Assembly: GCA_016786845.1 (NCBI GenBank)
Contig: JAEUVB010000015.1
Coordinates: 1-64,000, forward strand
Reading direction: 5' to 3'
Origin: Chitinophagaceae bacterium
GTDB lineage: Bacteria > Bacteroidota > Bacteroidia > Chitinophagales > Chitinophagaceae
DNA: 64,000 nucleotides
The notes under the pieces are model-generated. The model was not told the DNA's origin and searched no databases. It saw only the letters and a list, made by a program, of their open reading frames with translations. Positions within the stretch are counted from its first letter, which is position 1, and each line of letters starts with the position of its first letter. Below, one piece after another: positions 16,101 to 24,364 of this stretch. Both the position numbers and the translations under genes were made by a program.

Positions 16101-16681
16101 TTGATGACTAATTTCTTATTGTCAATTCGAATGCCATCGATCCCTTTATATTCAATTTGAATGTCTTGTACATTCGCACCGGGATGCAAGATCAGGTCAT
16201 ACTTTACATTGGCTGATTCAGAATAGATATGGGCATCCACGTGAGGATACAGTTCGGTATAATCAACATTATGAGCGGGATGGATTTTGCTTTTCCAGTT
16301 TGAAGGATTATTCCCTAAGAAATAATTATAGTAATGCTTTTGAAATTTGCTTGCCTTTAAGACCGGATTCGGTAAAGCATTCAGGAAATTCATTTGATAA
16401 GCGTGATACTTGAGGGATTGCACTTCTTTGGTCCGGCCGTGATGCACATTCTCTAATTTCTCATGATTGTCACGGTCTGCCATCAGAATCGTAAACCCAT
16501 TCTTCCTCAAATAAATGTCTCCGCGAGCCGTTACGCCCTTGTATTCAAACGGAGCGTCCCACTGCCCCTGGTTTTGTATGTATTCTACAGGGGGGAAGAC
16601 CTGAGCCTGCTGCGCAAAAATTCGTTGAACAGGGAGGAGTAAAGTCGATAAAATAGGGATAAGGATAAAAATCTTTTTCAT
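13139..16681 (-). CDS. T9SS type B cargo with SBBP-type propeller repeats and PKD domains
   Basis: The start is set at the ATG at 16681 (MKKIFILIPILSTLLLPVQR…A|Q signal peptide); an upstream in-frame start at 16750 would add 23 polar residues. This gives 1180 residues. Residues ~30-250 carry the N-terminal module common before SBBP repeats (FPPVEYIQNQGQWD). Next come SBBP-like beta-propeller repeats (~255-730, e.g. YLGGSDNDQPHSIIVDKN, FIGGVGDDGVN, YVGGASNDAAYVL). Four to five PKD domains follow (…YLWNFGDGSPTT…HTY). The C-terminal ~85 residues (GFSPNGDGVNDV…FNRWGEKIFE…GWDGRYKG) are the type B sorting domain. Cotranscribed with the PorP/SprF gene downstream. Confidence 0.9.
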   Translation of the reverse strand: MKKIFILIPILSTLLLPVQRIFAQQAQVFPPVEYIQNQGQWDAPFEYKGVTARGDIYLRKNGFTILMADRDNHEKLENVHHGRTKEVQSLKYHAYQMNFLNALPNPVLKASKFQKHYYNYFLGNNPSNWKSKIHPAHNVDYTELYPHVDAHIYSESANVKYDLILHPGANVQDIQIEYKGIDGIRIDNKKLVIKTSLGEQVEMAPYAYQFIQGERKEVTCNYQLKDQKVSFDITGTYDPNADLYIDPVLVFCSFTGSTADNWGFTATYDSVGNFIAGGITSGVGYPTTTGAFQVSYGGGTTTSGSLFACDATFSKFNSAGNTLIYATYLGGSDNDQPHSIIVDKNDNLCISGRTYSTNFPVSVGCYDNSHNGGADMFITKLNSTGTALIGSTFIGGVGDDGVNEEAQEFLAGTLKHNYADDARSEIIFDASHNVYIASCTKSPNFPTTSNAFQTSISGLQDGVVFEFNDNLSTLVWSTYVGGASNDAAYVLTINKTNPAELFVGGGTISSDFPTTPGTLNTAYQGGIADGFLMKFSTVTKALQASTFIGTNQYDQVYGVQTDDSNNVYFTGQTLGAYPVLGNVYTNTGSSQFVSKINTNLTTMLLSTVYGSGTTAFTNISPNAFLVDKCGSIYVSGWGGNLGFPISSSTTGMPVSTNALQPLTDGNDFYFIVFSKNLQNLLYGSFFGQNGGVSEHVDGGTSRFDANGVIYQAICAACGASQVFPTTAGSYATQNLSTNCNLAALKIDFQLQNPDAVAGAQGSTIGCAPFTVAFVNTSASATTYLWNFGDGSPTTTQVSPSHTYTTAGNYTVTLVASNPNGCTSSTDTTTLLIVVKTDSINAAFTFAKVDSCGPFTASFVNTSTYNNGAPPASSTFQWDFGDGTSFTGANPGLHSYPSAATYTVTLTMTDTNACNSPSVFTQVIDYSTTLVAAAFDMPDSVCLPALLSFIDQSTNATTWAWTFGDGNTSNLANPTNNYLSAGTYTIFLVSGNPSTCNKFDTASRVLTVFTSPVADFDWSPNPPQPNTPVVLTNLSTGATKYFWDFGDGTNSTNKDETHVYDKDGYYNVCLTATNEFGCKDTTCKQVRGIVIPLVDVPSGFSPNGDGVNDVVYVKGYGIEKMTFRIFNRWGEKIFETTDRYTGWDGRYKGVMQEMEVYGYTLSVTFFDGTNAFKKGNITLLK

Positions 16682-16894
16682 GTGTTTCGAACTTATAATG
16701 AACAGGATATCGGTTTTATTCATGTCATTGGATTTGTCAAGGCTTCCCAAAGACTTTCTCTAACTGAACCAAACACCTACACAGATGACATTCTGCATAG
16801 TAAATATAATCCAGAATTTGAACAAAGCAATGTATTATAGACGAAAAAAATTGATTTTCGGTTAGCACTTGTCCCATCCCACATAAATTCATTG

Positions 16895-16902
16895 TACTTT
16901 TG
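16895..16902 (+). promoter_or_regulatory. -7 element of the nfu gene
   Basis: TACTTTTG matches TAnnTTTG. It ends 18 bases before the ATG at 16921. A transcript from it could not include the alternative upstream start at 16900, which supports the 16921 start. No -33 TTG at the ideal spacing. Confidence 0.5.
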
Positions 16903-16920
16903 ACAAATAAAATTCCGATC

Positions 16921-17511
16921 ATGTTAAAAACAGGCAATCCCATCGTCAGCATATATACCGAAATGACGCCTAATCCCGAAACCATGAAGTTTGTGGCCAA
17001 CAAGCTCTTGTATCCGAGCAAAAGCATCGAATTTCAAAATGAAGAATCCGCTTCTCCTTCACCGTTGGCGAAAGAATTGTTTGGATTTCCATTTGTGAAA
17101 GGGGTTTTTATTGCCAGCAATTTTGTGACCCTCACCAAAACCCCGGATTGCGATTGGAATGATGTCATCCCAAGTATGCGCGAATTTCTGAAAGAATATC
17201 TGGAAGAAGGCAAGCCTGTCATCAACGAACATGAAATCGTAGCGAAAACGGAATCGAACTCCATCTCTTCCGACGATACTGATGTGGTGGTGAGAATCAA
17301 AGAACTCCTCGAAAATTATGTACGCCCTGCTGTCGAAATGGATGGCGGTGCAATTTCATTCAAAAATTACGAAAGCGGTACGGTGACACTTTCTCTCCAA
17401 GGTTCTTGCAGTGGTTGCCCTTCCTCAATGATCACGCTGAAATCGGGCATTGAAGGCATGATGAAGCGCATGATACCTGAAGTGAAGGAAGTGGTGGCTG
17501 AAGCCAATTAA
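16921..17511 (+). CDS. NifU/Nfu-type Fe-S scaffold or carrier protein
   Basis: 196 residues from ATG 16921. Residues ~8-95 are the Nfu N-terminal domain (IYTEMTPNPETMKFVANK … FPFVKGVFIASNFVTLTK). Residues ~115-190 are the NifU C-terminal domain, with the cluster-binding CSGC (SLQGSCSGCPSSMITLKSGIE). The protein holds and delivers a [4Fe-4S] cluster between two subunits. Its two-domain form corresponds to eukaryotic NFU1 and NfuA-like bacterial carriers. Single gene with its own promoter, upstream of rpoN. Confidence 0.92.
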   Translation: MLKTGNPIVSIYTEMTPNPETMKFVANKLLYPSKSIEFQNEESASPSPLAKELFGFPFVKGVFIASNFVTLTKTPDCDWNDVIPSMREFLKEYLEEGKPVINEHEIVAKTESNSISSDDTDVVVRIKELLENYVRPAVEMDGGAISFKNYESGTVTLSLQGSCSGCPSSMITLKSGIEGMMKRMIPEVKEVVAEAN

Positions 17512-17657
17512 AATCACTTTTTCATTTTTAGGAATATATTTCCGGAAAATCTTTCCGGTTGCACGCCTGCTTTACTTTGTTACGATAAATATATTCATTA
17601 CTCATTTCCTATTCCTTGATGCTTGATAAAAAAGGTTTTTTTTTTGACCTTAATTTC

Positions 17658-17665
17658 TACATTTG
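17658..17665 (+). promoter_or_regulatory. -7 element of rpoN
   Basis: TACATTTG matches TAnnTTTG and ends 12 bases before the ATG at 17678. The identical octamer also precedes the DUF349 gene (19259). Confidence 0.5.
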
Positions 17666-17677
17666 TGTCAAGCCGCC

Positions 17678-19180
17678 ATGCAGACTCTCTCCCAACATCA
17701 ACGTCAGATTCAAAAGCTTTCCCCGCAACAAATTCAGCTAATGAAGTTGTTGCAGGTGCCTACTGCAGAGCTTGACGAGCGAATCAAAGAGGAAATTGAA
17801 GAGAACCCCGCTCTTGAAATCAGTTCCGATGATCCCGAGGATATGAGCCTGAATGAAAAGACCAATGAAGAGATCAAGGACGAATTTTCAACAGATGATA
17901 ATGAAGATTATATTACAGACGATGATCGGGATGAATTTGAACGAATCGACATCTCCGATTATGTAAAAGAGGGGGACGACGACTACGCCGACTACAATTT
18001 TCAGCCCGATGGATATCAGGGGGATGATGACCAAATGCCTGCCTTTCAGCCCCGCACGGAAACTTCTTTTTATGAGCATCTCATGACTCAGGTGAATATG
18101 CTGTCCTTGAGTGAACCGGAATTGCGTGTGGCCGAATTTATTATCGGTAGTCTCGATGAAGACGGTTATCTCCGCCGCGACTTGCCATCGGTGATGGATG
18201 ATCTGGCTTTTCGTCAGAATATACAGGTTGATGAAAGTAGTTTGAAAGGCATCATCAGGCAAATTCAGGATCTCGATCCCGCCGGAGTGGCCGCTACCAG
18301 TTTGCAAGAATGTTTACTACTTCAACTTCGTCGCAAACCGACTTCGTCTAATGTGCTTTATGCCATCAAAATCATTGAGAAATTCTTCGATGAATTTACC
18401 AAAAAACATTACGACAAAATCTTGAAGGCCATGAGTCTTAAAGATGAAGACCTGAGAGAAATTATTCAGGTCATTGTGAAGCTCAATCCCAGACCAGGCG
18501 CGCTTTACGAAGCCAACCCGAAAAAGGAAGCCTATATCACCCCGGATTTTATCGTTCAAAACAATAACGGAAATCTGGAGGTCTTGCTCAATCAAAAAAA
18601 TGCCCCGGATCTGAGGGTGAGTTCTACCTTCCGCGATATGCTGCGGGATTATGACAAAAGCAATAAAAAAGATACCCGCCAGAAAGAGGCCTTGCTGTTT
18701 ATTAAACAAAAAATAGACTCCGCAAAATGGTTTATCGACGCCGTGAAGCAAAGACAGGAAACCTTGCTCATTACCATGACGCGTATCCTTCAGTTACAAG
18801 AAGAATTTTTTCTCACCGGTGATGAAGCCGCATTGAGACCGATGATCTTAAAGGATGTTTCCGACCGCACCGGTATGGATATTTCTACGATTTCGAGGGT
18901 CGTGAACAGTAAATTTGTTCAGACCGAATTCGGCACCTTCAAACTGAAATATTTTTTCTCTGAATCCATGTCTACCGATAGCGGCGAGGAAGTATCGACC
19001 CGTGAAGTGAAAAAAATCTTGAGTGAACTGATTGGCGCTGAAAATAAAAAGCAACCCCTTTCGGATGAAAAACTAACAGATTTACTCAATGAGAAAGGGT
19101 ATAATATAGCCCGGCGCACCGTCGCTAAATACCGTGAGCAACTCAATATCCCGGTGGCTCGTCTGCGACGTGAAATCTAG
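17678..19180 (+). CDS. rpoN: RNA polymerase sigma-54 factor
   Basis: 500 residues from ATG 17678; this start gives the normal RpoN N-terminus (QTLSQHQRQIQKLSPQQIQLMKLLQ). Region I is Gln/Leu-rich (~1-50); Region II is an acidic linker (~50-130, many Asp/Glu). The core-binding domain (~135-320) and DNA-binding region (~330-500) follow, including DISTISRVVNSKFVQTEFG. The C-terminal RpoN box is ARRTVAKYREQLNIP. Sigma54 recognises -24/-12 promoters and needs AAA+ activators; none is encoded in the window. A sigma54-like site precedes htpG (57089). Has its own -7 element. Confidence 0.95.
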   Translation: MQTLSQHQRQIQKLSPQQIQLMKLLQVPTAELDERIKEEIEENPALEISSDDPEDMSLNEKTNEEIKDEFSTDDNEDYITDDDRDEFERIDISDYVKEGDDDYADYNFQPDGYQGDDDQMPAFQPRTETSFYEHLMTQVNMLSLSEPELRVAEFIIGSLDEDGYLRRDLPSVMDDLAFRQNIQVDESSLKGIIRQIQDLDPAGVAATSLQECLLLQLRRKPTSSNVLYAIKIIEKFFDEFTKKHYDKILKAMSLKDEDLREIIQVIVKLNPRPGALYEANPKKEAYITPDFIVQNNNGNLEVLLNQKNAPDLRVSSTFRDMLRDYDKSNKKDTRQKEALLFIKQKIDSAKWFIDAVKQRQETLLITMTRILQLQEEFFLTGDEAALRPMILKDVSDRTGMDISTISRVVNSKFVQTEFGTFKLKYFFSESMSTDSGEEVSTREVKKILSELIGAENKKQPLSDEKLTDLLNEKGYNIARRTVAKYREQLNIPVARLRREI

Positions 19181-19258
19181 CATTTACCTATCCTCATATA
19201 TAATTTAGAAATATTTTTGGGAATTCCCCCCTAAGGCATACGCATTGCGATTTTTAAT

Positions 19259-19266
19259 TACATTTG
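19259..19266 (+). promoter_or_regulatory. -7 element of the DUF349 gene
   Basis: TACATTTG matches TAnnTTTG; the ATG follows after 25 bases at 19292. Confidence 0.5.
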
Positions 19267-19291
19267 TGACCTTCATAGAACTAAATTGTGT

Positions 19292-21106
19292 ATGTCTACA
19301 GCGAATTATATTATACAGGACGAGAAAGTATTTCTACCCGGTAATGCATGGTTTTCAGAAAGAGCCATAGCGGAATTAAAAGATGCCCAGCAACAATCTC
19401 AACTCATTGCCATGCTCGAGGAACGATTTCTCGAAGTGGCAGAGCGCGTAAAATCTTTGCAGACTGAATTCGATCAGTCGGAAGATAAAATAAAATTGGC
19501 CGGCCGACTCAGTCGCATGAAGTCAGATGTTTGTTCCAGCCGATCCATTGGTGACTTTGCAGCATTGCTCACCCAAATTGATACCATGGAAGCGGCCATT
19601 AAGGTGCTGGTTGATGAGGTACTCAAACAAAAAGAAGCTTGTTGCCTCGAAGCCGAAGCGCTTTTGGAAACCAAAGAATGGAAAGAAGGAACAGAAAAAC
19701 TTCGTGATCTTCAAAAGAAGATGAAGGATTTCCCCAATGTACCCGATATCAAAGGAATAGAATATCGCGATCGTTTTGAAAAGGCAAAAGATGAATTTTT
19801 TAAATTAAAGCAAGCCAGCTTTGAAAGTTTCGAGCAAGACCTTCTGGATAACCTCGATAAAAAAACGGAACTCTGCGAAAAGGCAGAGGCTCTGCAAAAT
19901 TCCACGGAATGGAAAAAAGCCACTGAACAATACCAGTTACTGAACGACGAATGGAAAAAGATCGGTATGGTGCCCAAACACCGCATTGAAGAACTCTGGT
20001 TTCGTTTCAGTACCGCAAAAGATATTTTCTTCAATCGTAAACGCGAGCATTTCGGAGATATAAAAACCGAGCAAGAAGAAAATCTGGTAAAAAAACTCGA
20101 ATTGATTGCGAAAGCCGAAGCCCTGAAAGAAAGTACCGCATGGAAACAAACTTCAGAGGCTTATGCGCAACTCATGGAAGAGTGGAAGAAGATCGGTCGT
20201 GTGCCTCAGGAGAAAAGTGATGAAGTTTGGAATGCGTTCCTGGCGCCTAAGAATCATTTCTTTCAACAAAAGGATCAGCATTACTCCGGTATTCGTATGA
20301 ATCTGGATGATAATTTCACCCGCAAAATGAATATCGTGAACCATGCTGAATCACTTCAGAACAGTATGGACTTCGAAACCGCGACCCAGGAATTCATGGA
20401 TATGTTTGAAGAATGGAAAACCATAGGTCGCATTCCGAAAGAACATGGTGATGAACCTTGGGAAAGATTCCTGAAAGCCAAGAAAACATTTTTCGATCGT
20501 AAAGATGCCGCGCGTGATAGTCGTAAGGTAGAACAAACCAAAGACCTTCGTGAACGCATCGAAAAAAACAGAGCCTATATGGGTCGCCTGCGTCGCGATA
20601 TGCAACGTGAAGAAGAATTGCTGTTTGATGTAGAAGATCGTTTAAAAAATTTACCACCAACCCTTCGTTCTTATGAAAAGCGTGAGCAGTACAATGACAT
20701 GCTCGAGGAGATTCGTGAGAAGGTAAATTCGCTGAAAGATAAAATAAAGGAAGTCAAGGATAAGCTGATGCAGGAAGAACGTGAGTTCAACTATATCATG
20801 AGAGGTCCTAAGAAAAAAGAAAACGACCAAACGGCTTCTGCCAAATCTAAGAATAATGGCAAGGCGAAAGCTGCGCCTGAGGAGGACTCCCCAACAGGTG
20901 ATGAAAAACCGGAAGCCTCAGGTGATTCTGCACCGGCTATGGAAATGGCGGCTCCTGTTGACACGGAAACAGCTCAGGAAACGACTGATGCAGCAATTGC
21001 AGAAGCCACTCCTGAAGTTGCTTCTGATAACCATACATCAGCTTCTTCAGACATTGAAACAGCTAATCCTGAATCCGAAGGTTCTGCAGAAGAGCCGATG
21101 GCCTAA
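19292..21106 (+). CDS. DUF349 repeat protein
   Basis: 604 residues from ATG 19292. At least four DUF349 units of ~70-75 residues cover ~115-430, each with the pattern KAEAL…W K…..Y..L..EWKKIG.VP….(D)E.W.(R)F..AK..FF..K. A coiled-coil stretch (~435-500) and an acidic Ala/Glu/Thr-rich, probably disordered tail (~505-604) follow. DUF349 proteins have no agreed function; the helical repeats suggest a scaffold, and RNA or ribosome association has been proposed for distant relatives. Precedes leucine dehydrogenase by 40 bp on the same strand and may be cotranscribed with it. Confidence 0.88.
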   Translation: MSTANYIIQDEKVFLPGNAWFSERAIAELKDAQQQSQLIAMLEERFLEVAERVKSLQTEFDQSEDKIKLAGRLSRMKSDVCSSRSIGDFAALLTQIDTMEAAIKVLVDEVLKQKEACCLEAEALLETKEWKEGTEKLRDLQKKMKDFPNVPDIKGIEYRDRFEKAKDEFFKLKQASFESFEQDLLDNLDKKTELCEKAEALQNSTEWKKATEQYQLLNDEWKKIGMVPKHRIEELWFRFSTAKDIFFNRKREHFGDIKTEQEENLVKKLELIAKAEALKESTAWKQTSEAYAQLMEEWKKIGRVPQEKSDEVWNAFLAPKNHFFQQKDQHYSGIRMNLDDNFTRKMNIVNHAESLQNSMDFETATQEFMDMFEEWKTIGRIPKEHGDEPWERFLKAKKTFFDRKDAARDSRKVEQTKDLRERIEKNRAYMGRLRRDMQREEELLFDVEDRLKNLPPTLRSYEKREQYNDMLEEIREKVNSLKDKIKEVKDKLMQEEREFNYIMRGPKKKENDQTASAKSKNNGKAKAAPEEDSPTGDEKPEASGDSAPAMEMAAPVDTETAQETTDAAIAEATPEVASDNHTSASSDIETANPESEGSAEEPMA

Positions 21107-21146
21107 ACAACTGTTATATCCCTTACACAACATAAAAAGACAGACT

Positions 21147-22217
21147 ATGTCAAACAAAGTATTTGAATTGATGAAGGATCTTGAACATGAGCAAGTGGTA
21201 ATTTGCCATGATCCAAAATCTAACCTTAAAGCCATTATCGCCATACACAATACCACCCTCGGACCGGCATTAGGCGGTACCCGGATGTGGAATTACAATT
21301 CCGACGATGATGCAGTGGTGGATGCGCTACGCCTCTCTCGCGGTATGACTTACAAAGCTGCCATCTCCGGACTTAATCTGGGTGGAGGTAAAGCAGTCAT
21401 TATTGGCGATCCGGCTTTAAAAAGCGAAGCCCTCTGGCGTCGTTATGGCAAATTCGTCAATTCATTGAACGGGAAATATATCACGGCTGAAGATGTGAAC
21501 ACTTCTGCTTCTGATATGGAATTTATTCATCTGGAAACCAAACATGTAACCGGTATTCCCGAGTATATGGGTGGTAGTGGCGACCCTTCGCCTTTTACGG
21601 CTTATGGTGTTTTTGTGGGCATGAAAGCCTGTGCACATAAAGCTTGGGGCAATGATAGTTTGAGTGGGAAAAAGGTCTTAGTGCAGGGTGTAGGTCATGT
21701 CGGTCAGTATTTGGTTGGACATTTGGTGGATGCCGGCGCTAAAGTTTTTATTACCGATATCAATCAGGAAAGAATTAAAGAAACCCGTGAAAAGTATCAG
21801 GTAGAATTTGTGGCCCCTGAAGATATGCTGAAAATGGAACTGGATGTATATGCACCCTGTGCCTTAGGCGCCACGATTAATGATACAACCATGGCTCAAC
21901 TGAAATGTCCCATCATTGCAGGAGCTGCCAATAATCAGTTGGCCGAAGAGAAAGTCCATGGCCGTCAGTTGATTGATCGAGGTATTATTTACGCACCTGA
22001 TTTCTTAATCAATGCCGGTGGTCTCATTAATGTAGCCGCTGAAGCCAGTGGCAGTTATAACCGCGAAAAGGTAAATAAAGACGTAGAGAAAATTTACGAT
22101 CGTATCCTCGATATCTTTGCTTTGTCTGCTGCTGAGAATATTACCACTCAGGAGGCGGCCATGCATATTGCTCAGAAGCGTATCGATGATGTGGCTCATG
22201 TAAAATCAAGACTCTAA
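21147..22217 (+). CDS. Leucine dehydrogenase (Glu/Leu/Phe/Val dehydrogenase family)
   Basis: 356 residues from ATG 21147. The frame is open further upstream but there overlaps the DUF349 gene with unnatural Leu/Arg-rich sequence. Family signatures are LGPALGGTRMW (~40-50), GLNLGGGKAVIIGDP (glycine-rich loop with catalytic Lys, ~75-90), and the NAD-binding Rossmann motif VLVQGVGHVGQYL (~180-192) followed by an acidic ITD. The enzyme oxidatively deaminates branched-chain amino acids to 2-oxo acids with NAD; in Bacteroidota the products feed branched fatty-acid primers. Substrate choice between Leu, Val and Ile cannot be fixed here. Confidence 0.9.
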   Translation: MSNKVFELMKDLEHEQVVICHDPKSNLKAIIAIHNTTLGPALGGTRMWNYNSDDDAVVDALRLSRGMTYKAAISGLNLGGGKAVIIGDPALKSEALWRRYGKFVNSLNGKYITAEDVNTSASDMEFIHLETKHVTGIPEYMGGSGDPSPFTAYGVFVGMKACAHKAWGNDSLSGKKVLVQGVGHVGQYLVGHLVDAGAKVFITDINQERIKETREKYQVEFVAPEDMLKMELDVYAPCALGATINDTTMAQLKCPIIAGAANNQLAEEKVHGRQLIDRGIIYAPDFLINAGGLINVAAEASGSYNREKVNKDVEKIYDRILDIFALSAAENITTQEAAMHIAQKRIDDVAHVKSRL

Positions 22218-22284
22218 ACGGAGCAATGGCTTAATCGGTGAACTGCACTACAGCCATTGGCAAAGAATCATTTGCAATATGTTT

Positions 22285-22292
22285 TATCTTTG
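22285..22292 (+). promoter_or_regulatory. -7 element upstream of the orphan permease
   Basis: TATCTTTG matches TAnnTTTG, 65 bases before the TTG start at 22358. The leader contains a 14-codon ORF (22304-22348) that ends 9 bases before the start. Confidence 0.45.
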
Positions 22293-22357
22293 ATCGTAAC
22301 TTCATGGCAGAATTTTCTTCCAGGATGATTCCAAACGCTCACGATTAATACGATCCA

Positions 22358-23608
22358 TTGCAGATTTCCGACATTCTTTCTTTATCACAAAAAGCCATTC
22401 GAAGCAATCGATTGCGGTCCAATCTGACCGTGGCCATCATTGCCATAGGCATCACAGCCCTCATCGGTATCATTACAATTATTGAGGTTTTAAAGGGGAC
22501 TATCTATAGCAATTTTACCAGCATGGGTTCAAATACCTTTAGCATCAGCGAAAACAGTTTTGTGAGTAAAAGTAAATCAGGTGGTCGTCGGAGACGGATG
22601 AACCAAAATGAAGAACAAAATCGAATCAAACTAAACGAAGTCGATCAGTTCAAGAAACTGTATCAATTTCCTTCCACGGTCAGTCTGAGTGTGATGGCTA
22701 CCAATACGGCCACCGTGAAAAGAGGGAAGAAGAAATCCAATCCCAACATCATCGTGATGGGCACCGATGAAAATTACCTTTCTGTGAGCGGAACGGCTTT
22801 GGAATCGGGCCGAAATTTTACCGCTTCAGATATCGGCGGTACGGAAAATACTTGTATCCTAGGGAATGCCATTGCCTTAAAATTTTTTGAGTCCGAACAG
22901 GATGCAGCCGATGGACTCATCTATATCGGTGATGCACGATATCGTGTACTGGGGGTCATGGAAAGTAAGGGTGCCAGCTTCATCAACCGAACCGACAACA
23001 TGGTTTTGATTAGTCTGAACAACGCTCGACAGCGATTTAATGTGAGCCAACGGTCCTATGTCATCTCTGTGTCTATACCCGATATTAAATACATGAACTT
23101 GGCCACCGATGAGGCCGAAGGAACGATGAGAACGGCCCGACGATTAGGGGCCCGGGATGCGAATAACTTTTCCATCAATAAAAATGATGAGATCGCCAAT
23201 TCACTCATCGGAAATTTACAATATGTGACCTTGTCAGCCAGTGTCATCGGTCTCATCACCTTGCTCGGTGCAGCCATCGGTCTCATGAATATTATGTTGG
23301 TTTCCGTCGCCGAACGCACCCGTGAAATTGGATTAAGTAAAGCCATAGGTGCCAATAGTTTTACTATCCGTCTTCAATTTCTTTCCGAATCCGTCATCAT
23401 TAGTCTGAAAGGCGGATTGATTGGAATCATTATCGGTATACTTATTGGAAATATTCTCACCATCTTCTTCAAAACCGCCTTCGTGATTCCGTGGCTATGG
23501 ATAGGCATAGGCTTTAGTATTTGCATTATCGTCGGACTCATGGCAGGCATCTATCCGGCTATGAAAGCTTCGCGATTGAACCCGATTGAAGCGTTGAGGC
23601 ACGAGTAG
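22358..23608 (+). CDS. MacB/FtsX-type ABC transporter permease
   Basis: 416 residues. Hydrophobic segment 1 is at ~22-45 (SNLTVAIIAIGITALIGIITI). A periplasmic MacB-type core domain follows (~50-265). Three C-terminal membrane segments lie at ~285-312, 340-365 and 375-400. The FtsX domain has AERTREIGLSKAIGA and the ending GIYPAMKASRLNPIEALRHE, which is the standard MacB/LolC tail. Members act with an ATPase to drive export or lipoprotein/antimicrobial-peptide handling by mechanotransmission. No ATPase gene is adjacent. An in-frame stop lies just upstream and no ATG is available, so a TTG start at 22358 is inferred. Confidence 0.88.
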   Translation: MQISDILSLSQKAIRSNRLRSNLTVAIIAIGITALIGIITIIEVLKGTIYSNFTSMGSNTFSISENSFVSKSKSGGRRRRMNQNEEQNRIKLNEVDQFKKLYQFPSTVSLSVMATNTATVKRGKKKSNPNIIVMGTDENYLSVSGTALESGRNFTASDIGGTENTCILGNAIALKFFESEQDAADGLIYIGDARYRVLGVMESKGASFINRTDNMVLISLNNARQRFNVSQRSYVISVSIPDIKYMNLATDEAEGTMRTARRLGARDANNFSINKNDEIANSLIGNLQYVTLSASVIGLITLLGAAIGLMNIMLVSVAERTREIGLSKAIGANSFTIRLQFLSESVIISLKGGLIGIIIGILIGNILTIFFKTAFVIPWLWIGIGFSICIIVGLMAGIYPAMKASRLNPIEALRHE

Positions 23609-23633
23609 TTTATTTCAAGAAATAGGAGTGATC

Positions 23634-24320
23634 TTATATACCCAATCTTTTATGAACCGCTTCACTCCTCAATTCCCTTAACGCATCGGCTGCGATCCAT
23701 CTTGCCGATTTTGTACCTTGATTGGCAATTCGTTCAGCACACTCCATTGCTTTTTCATGCAGGAATGGACTTCGTTTCCCGATTTGGCGCAAACACCAGT
23801 TCAATGCTTTCTTTACAAAATTTCTTTCATCCCAAGCTTCTTCTTCAATACGTTGTAAAAATGTAAGACAAAGATCGTCGGGTGATTTTTTGTGATGAAC
23901 CACATATTGTACCATCAACACAAAGCCTGTTCGTTTCACAAATGTTTCTTCACGCCGACTGTATTCAAAAGCTTTGTCCAGCATAAAGGGTGTCTTTTGA
24001 AACAGATTGCCGCAGACCTGATCACATAAATCCCAACTGTAAAATATTTTCGTCCATGCGTCCATCTGTTCGGGAGTCACTTGTTTAGGATGGTCTACCA
24101 TAGATGCCAATATCATCGCTTCATGAATACCGCTTTGCCAGAGCTCATGCGCAAGTGTATGCCGGTCGGGATGTTTACGGCAGTCTTTCGATAAATTTCT
24201 GAGCACCGGCAAACTGATACCCAAAGTATGTTCGCCCCCAATGGCAAATCGCTTCATGCCTTCCACATTGACGGGGTTGGCCAGGGCTTTCAGTTGTTGT
24301 ATGATGTCTTTGCTGTTCAA
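23634..24320 (-). CDS. DNA alkylation repair (AlkD-like HEAT-repeat) protein
   Basis: 228 residues. AlkD-family features include FAIGGEHTLGISLPVLRNLSK near the N-terminus, HELWQSGIHEAMILASMV, the central YSWDLCDQVCGNLF, and VKKALNWCLRQIGKRSPFLHEKAME. AlkD glycosylases remove N3- and N7-alkylated bases without base flipping. The middle WDLCDQ segment is the region that holds the catalytic Asp in the family. No ATG is present; a TTG at 24320 gives the complete N-terminus. It precedes nothing in the same operon and follows pyrF by 44 bp on the same strand. Confidence 0.85.
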   Translation of the reverse strand: MNSKDIIQQLKALANPVNVEGMKRFAIGGEHTLGISLPVLRNLSKDCRKHPDRHTLAHELWQSGIHEAMILASMVDHPKQVTPEQMDAWTKIFYSWDLCDQVCGNLFQKTPFMLDKAFEYSRREETFVKRTGFVLMVQYVVHHKKSPDDLCLTFLQRIEEEAWDERNFVKKALNWCLRQIGKRSPFLHEKAMECAERIANQGTKSARWIAADALRELRSEAVHKRLGI

Positions 24321-24364
24321 TGGAAATAGGTGGTCGGGGTAGGTTGAATTTCTATGCCGGAATC

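Noticed and set aside
16900..16920. Seven-residue longer start of the Nfu protein
   Set aside because: It would begin inside the -7 element TACTTTTG (16895-16902), and the homologous part starts at 16921.
20856..21146. Upstream extension of the leucine dehydrogenase frame
   Set aside because: It overlaps the end of the DUF349 gene, is extremely Leu/Arg/Lys-rich, and the conserved protein begins at ATG 21147.
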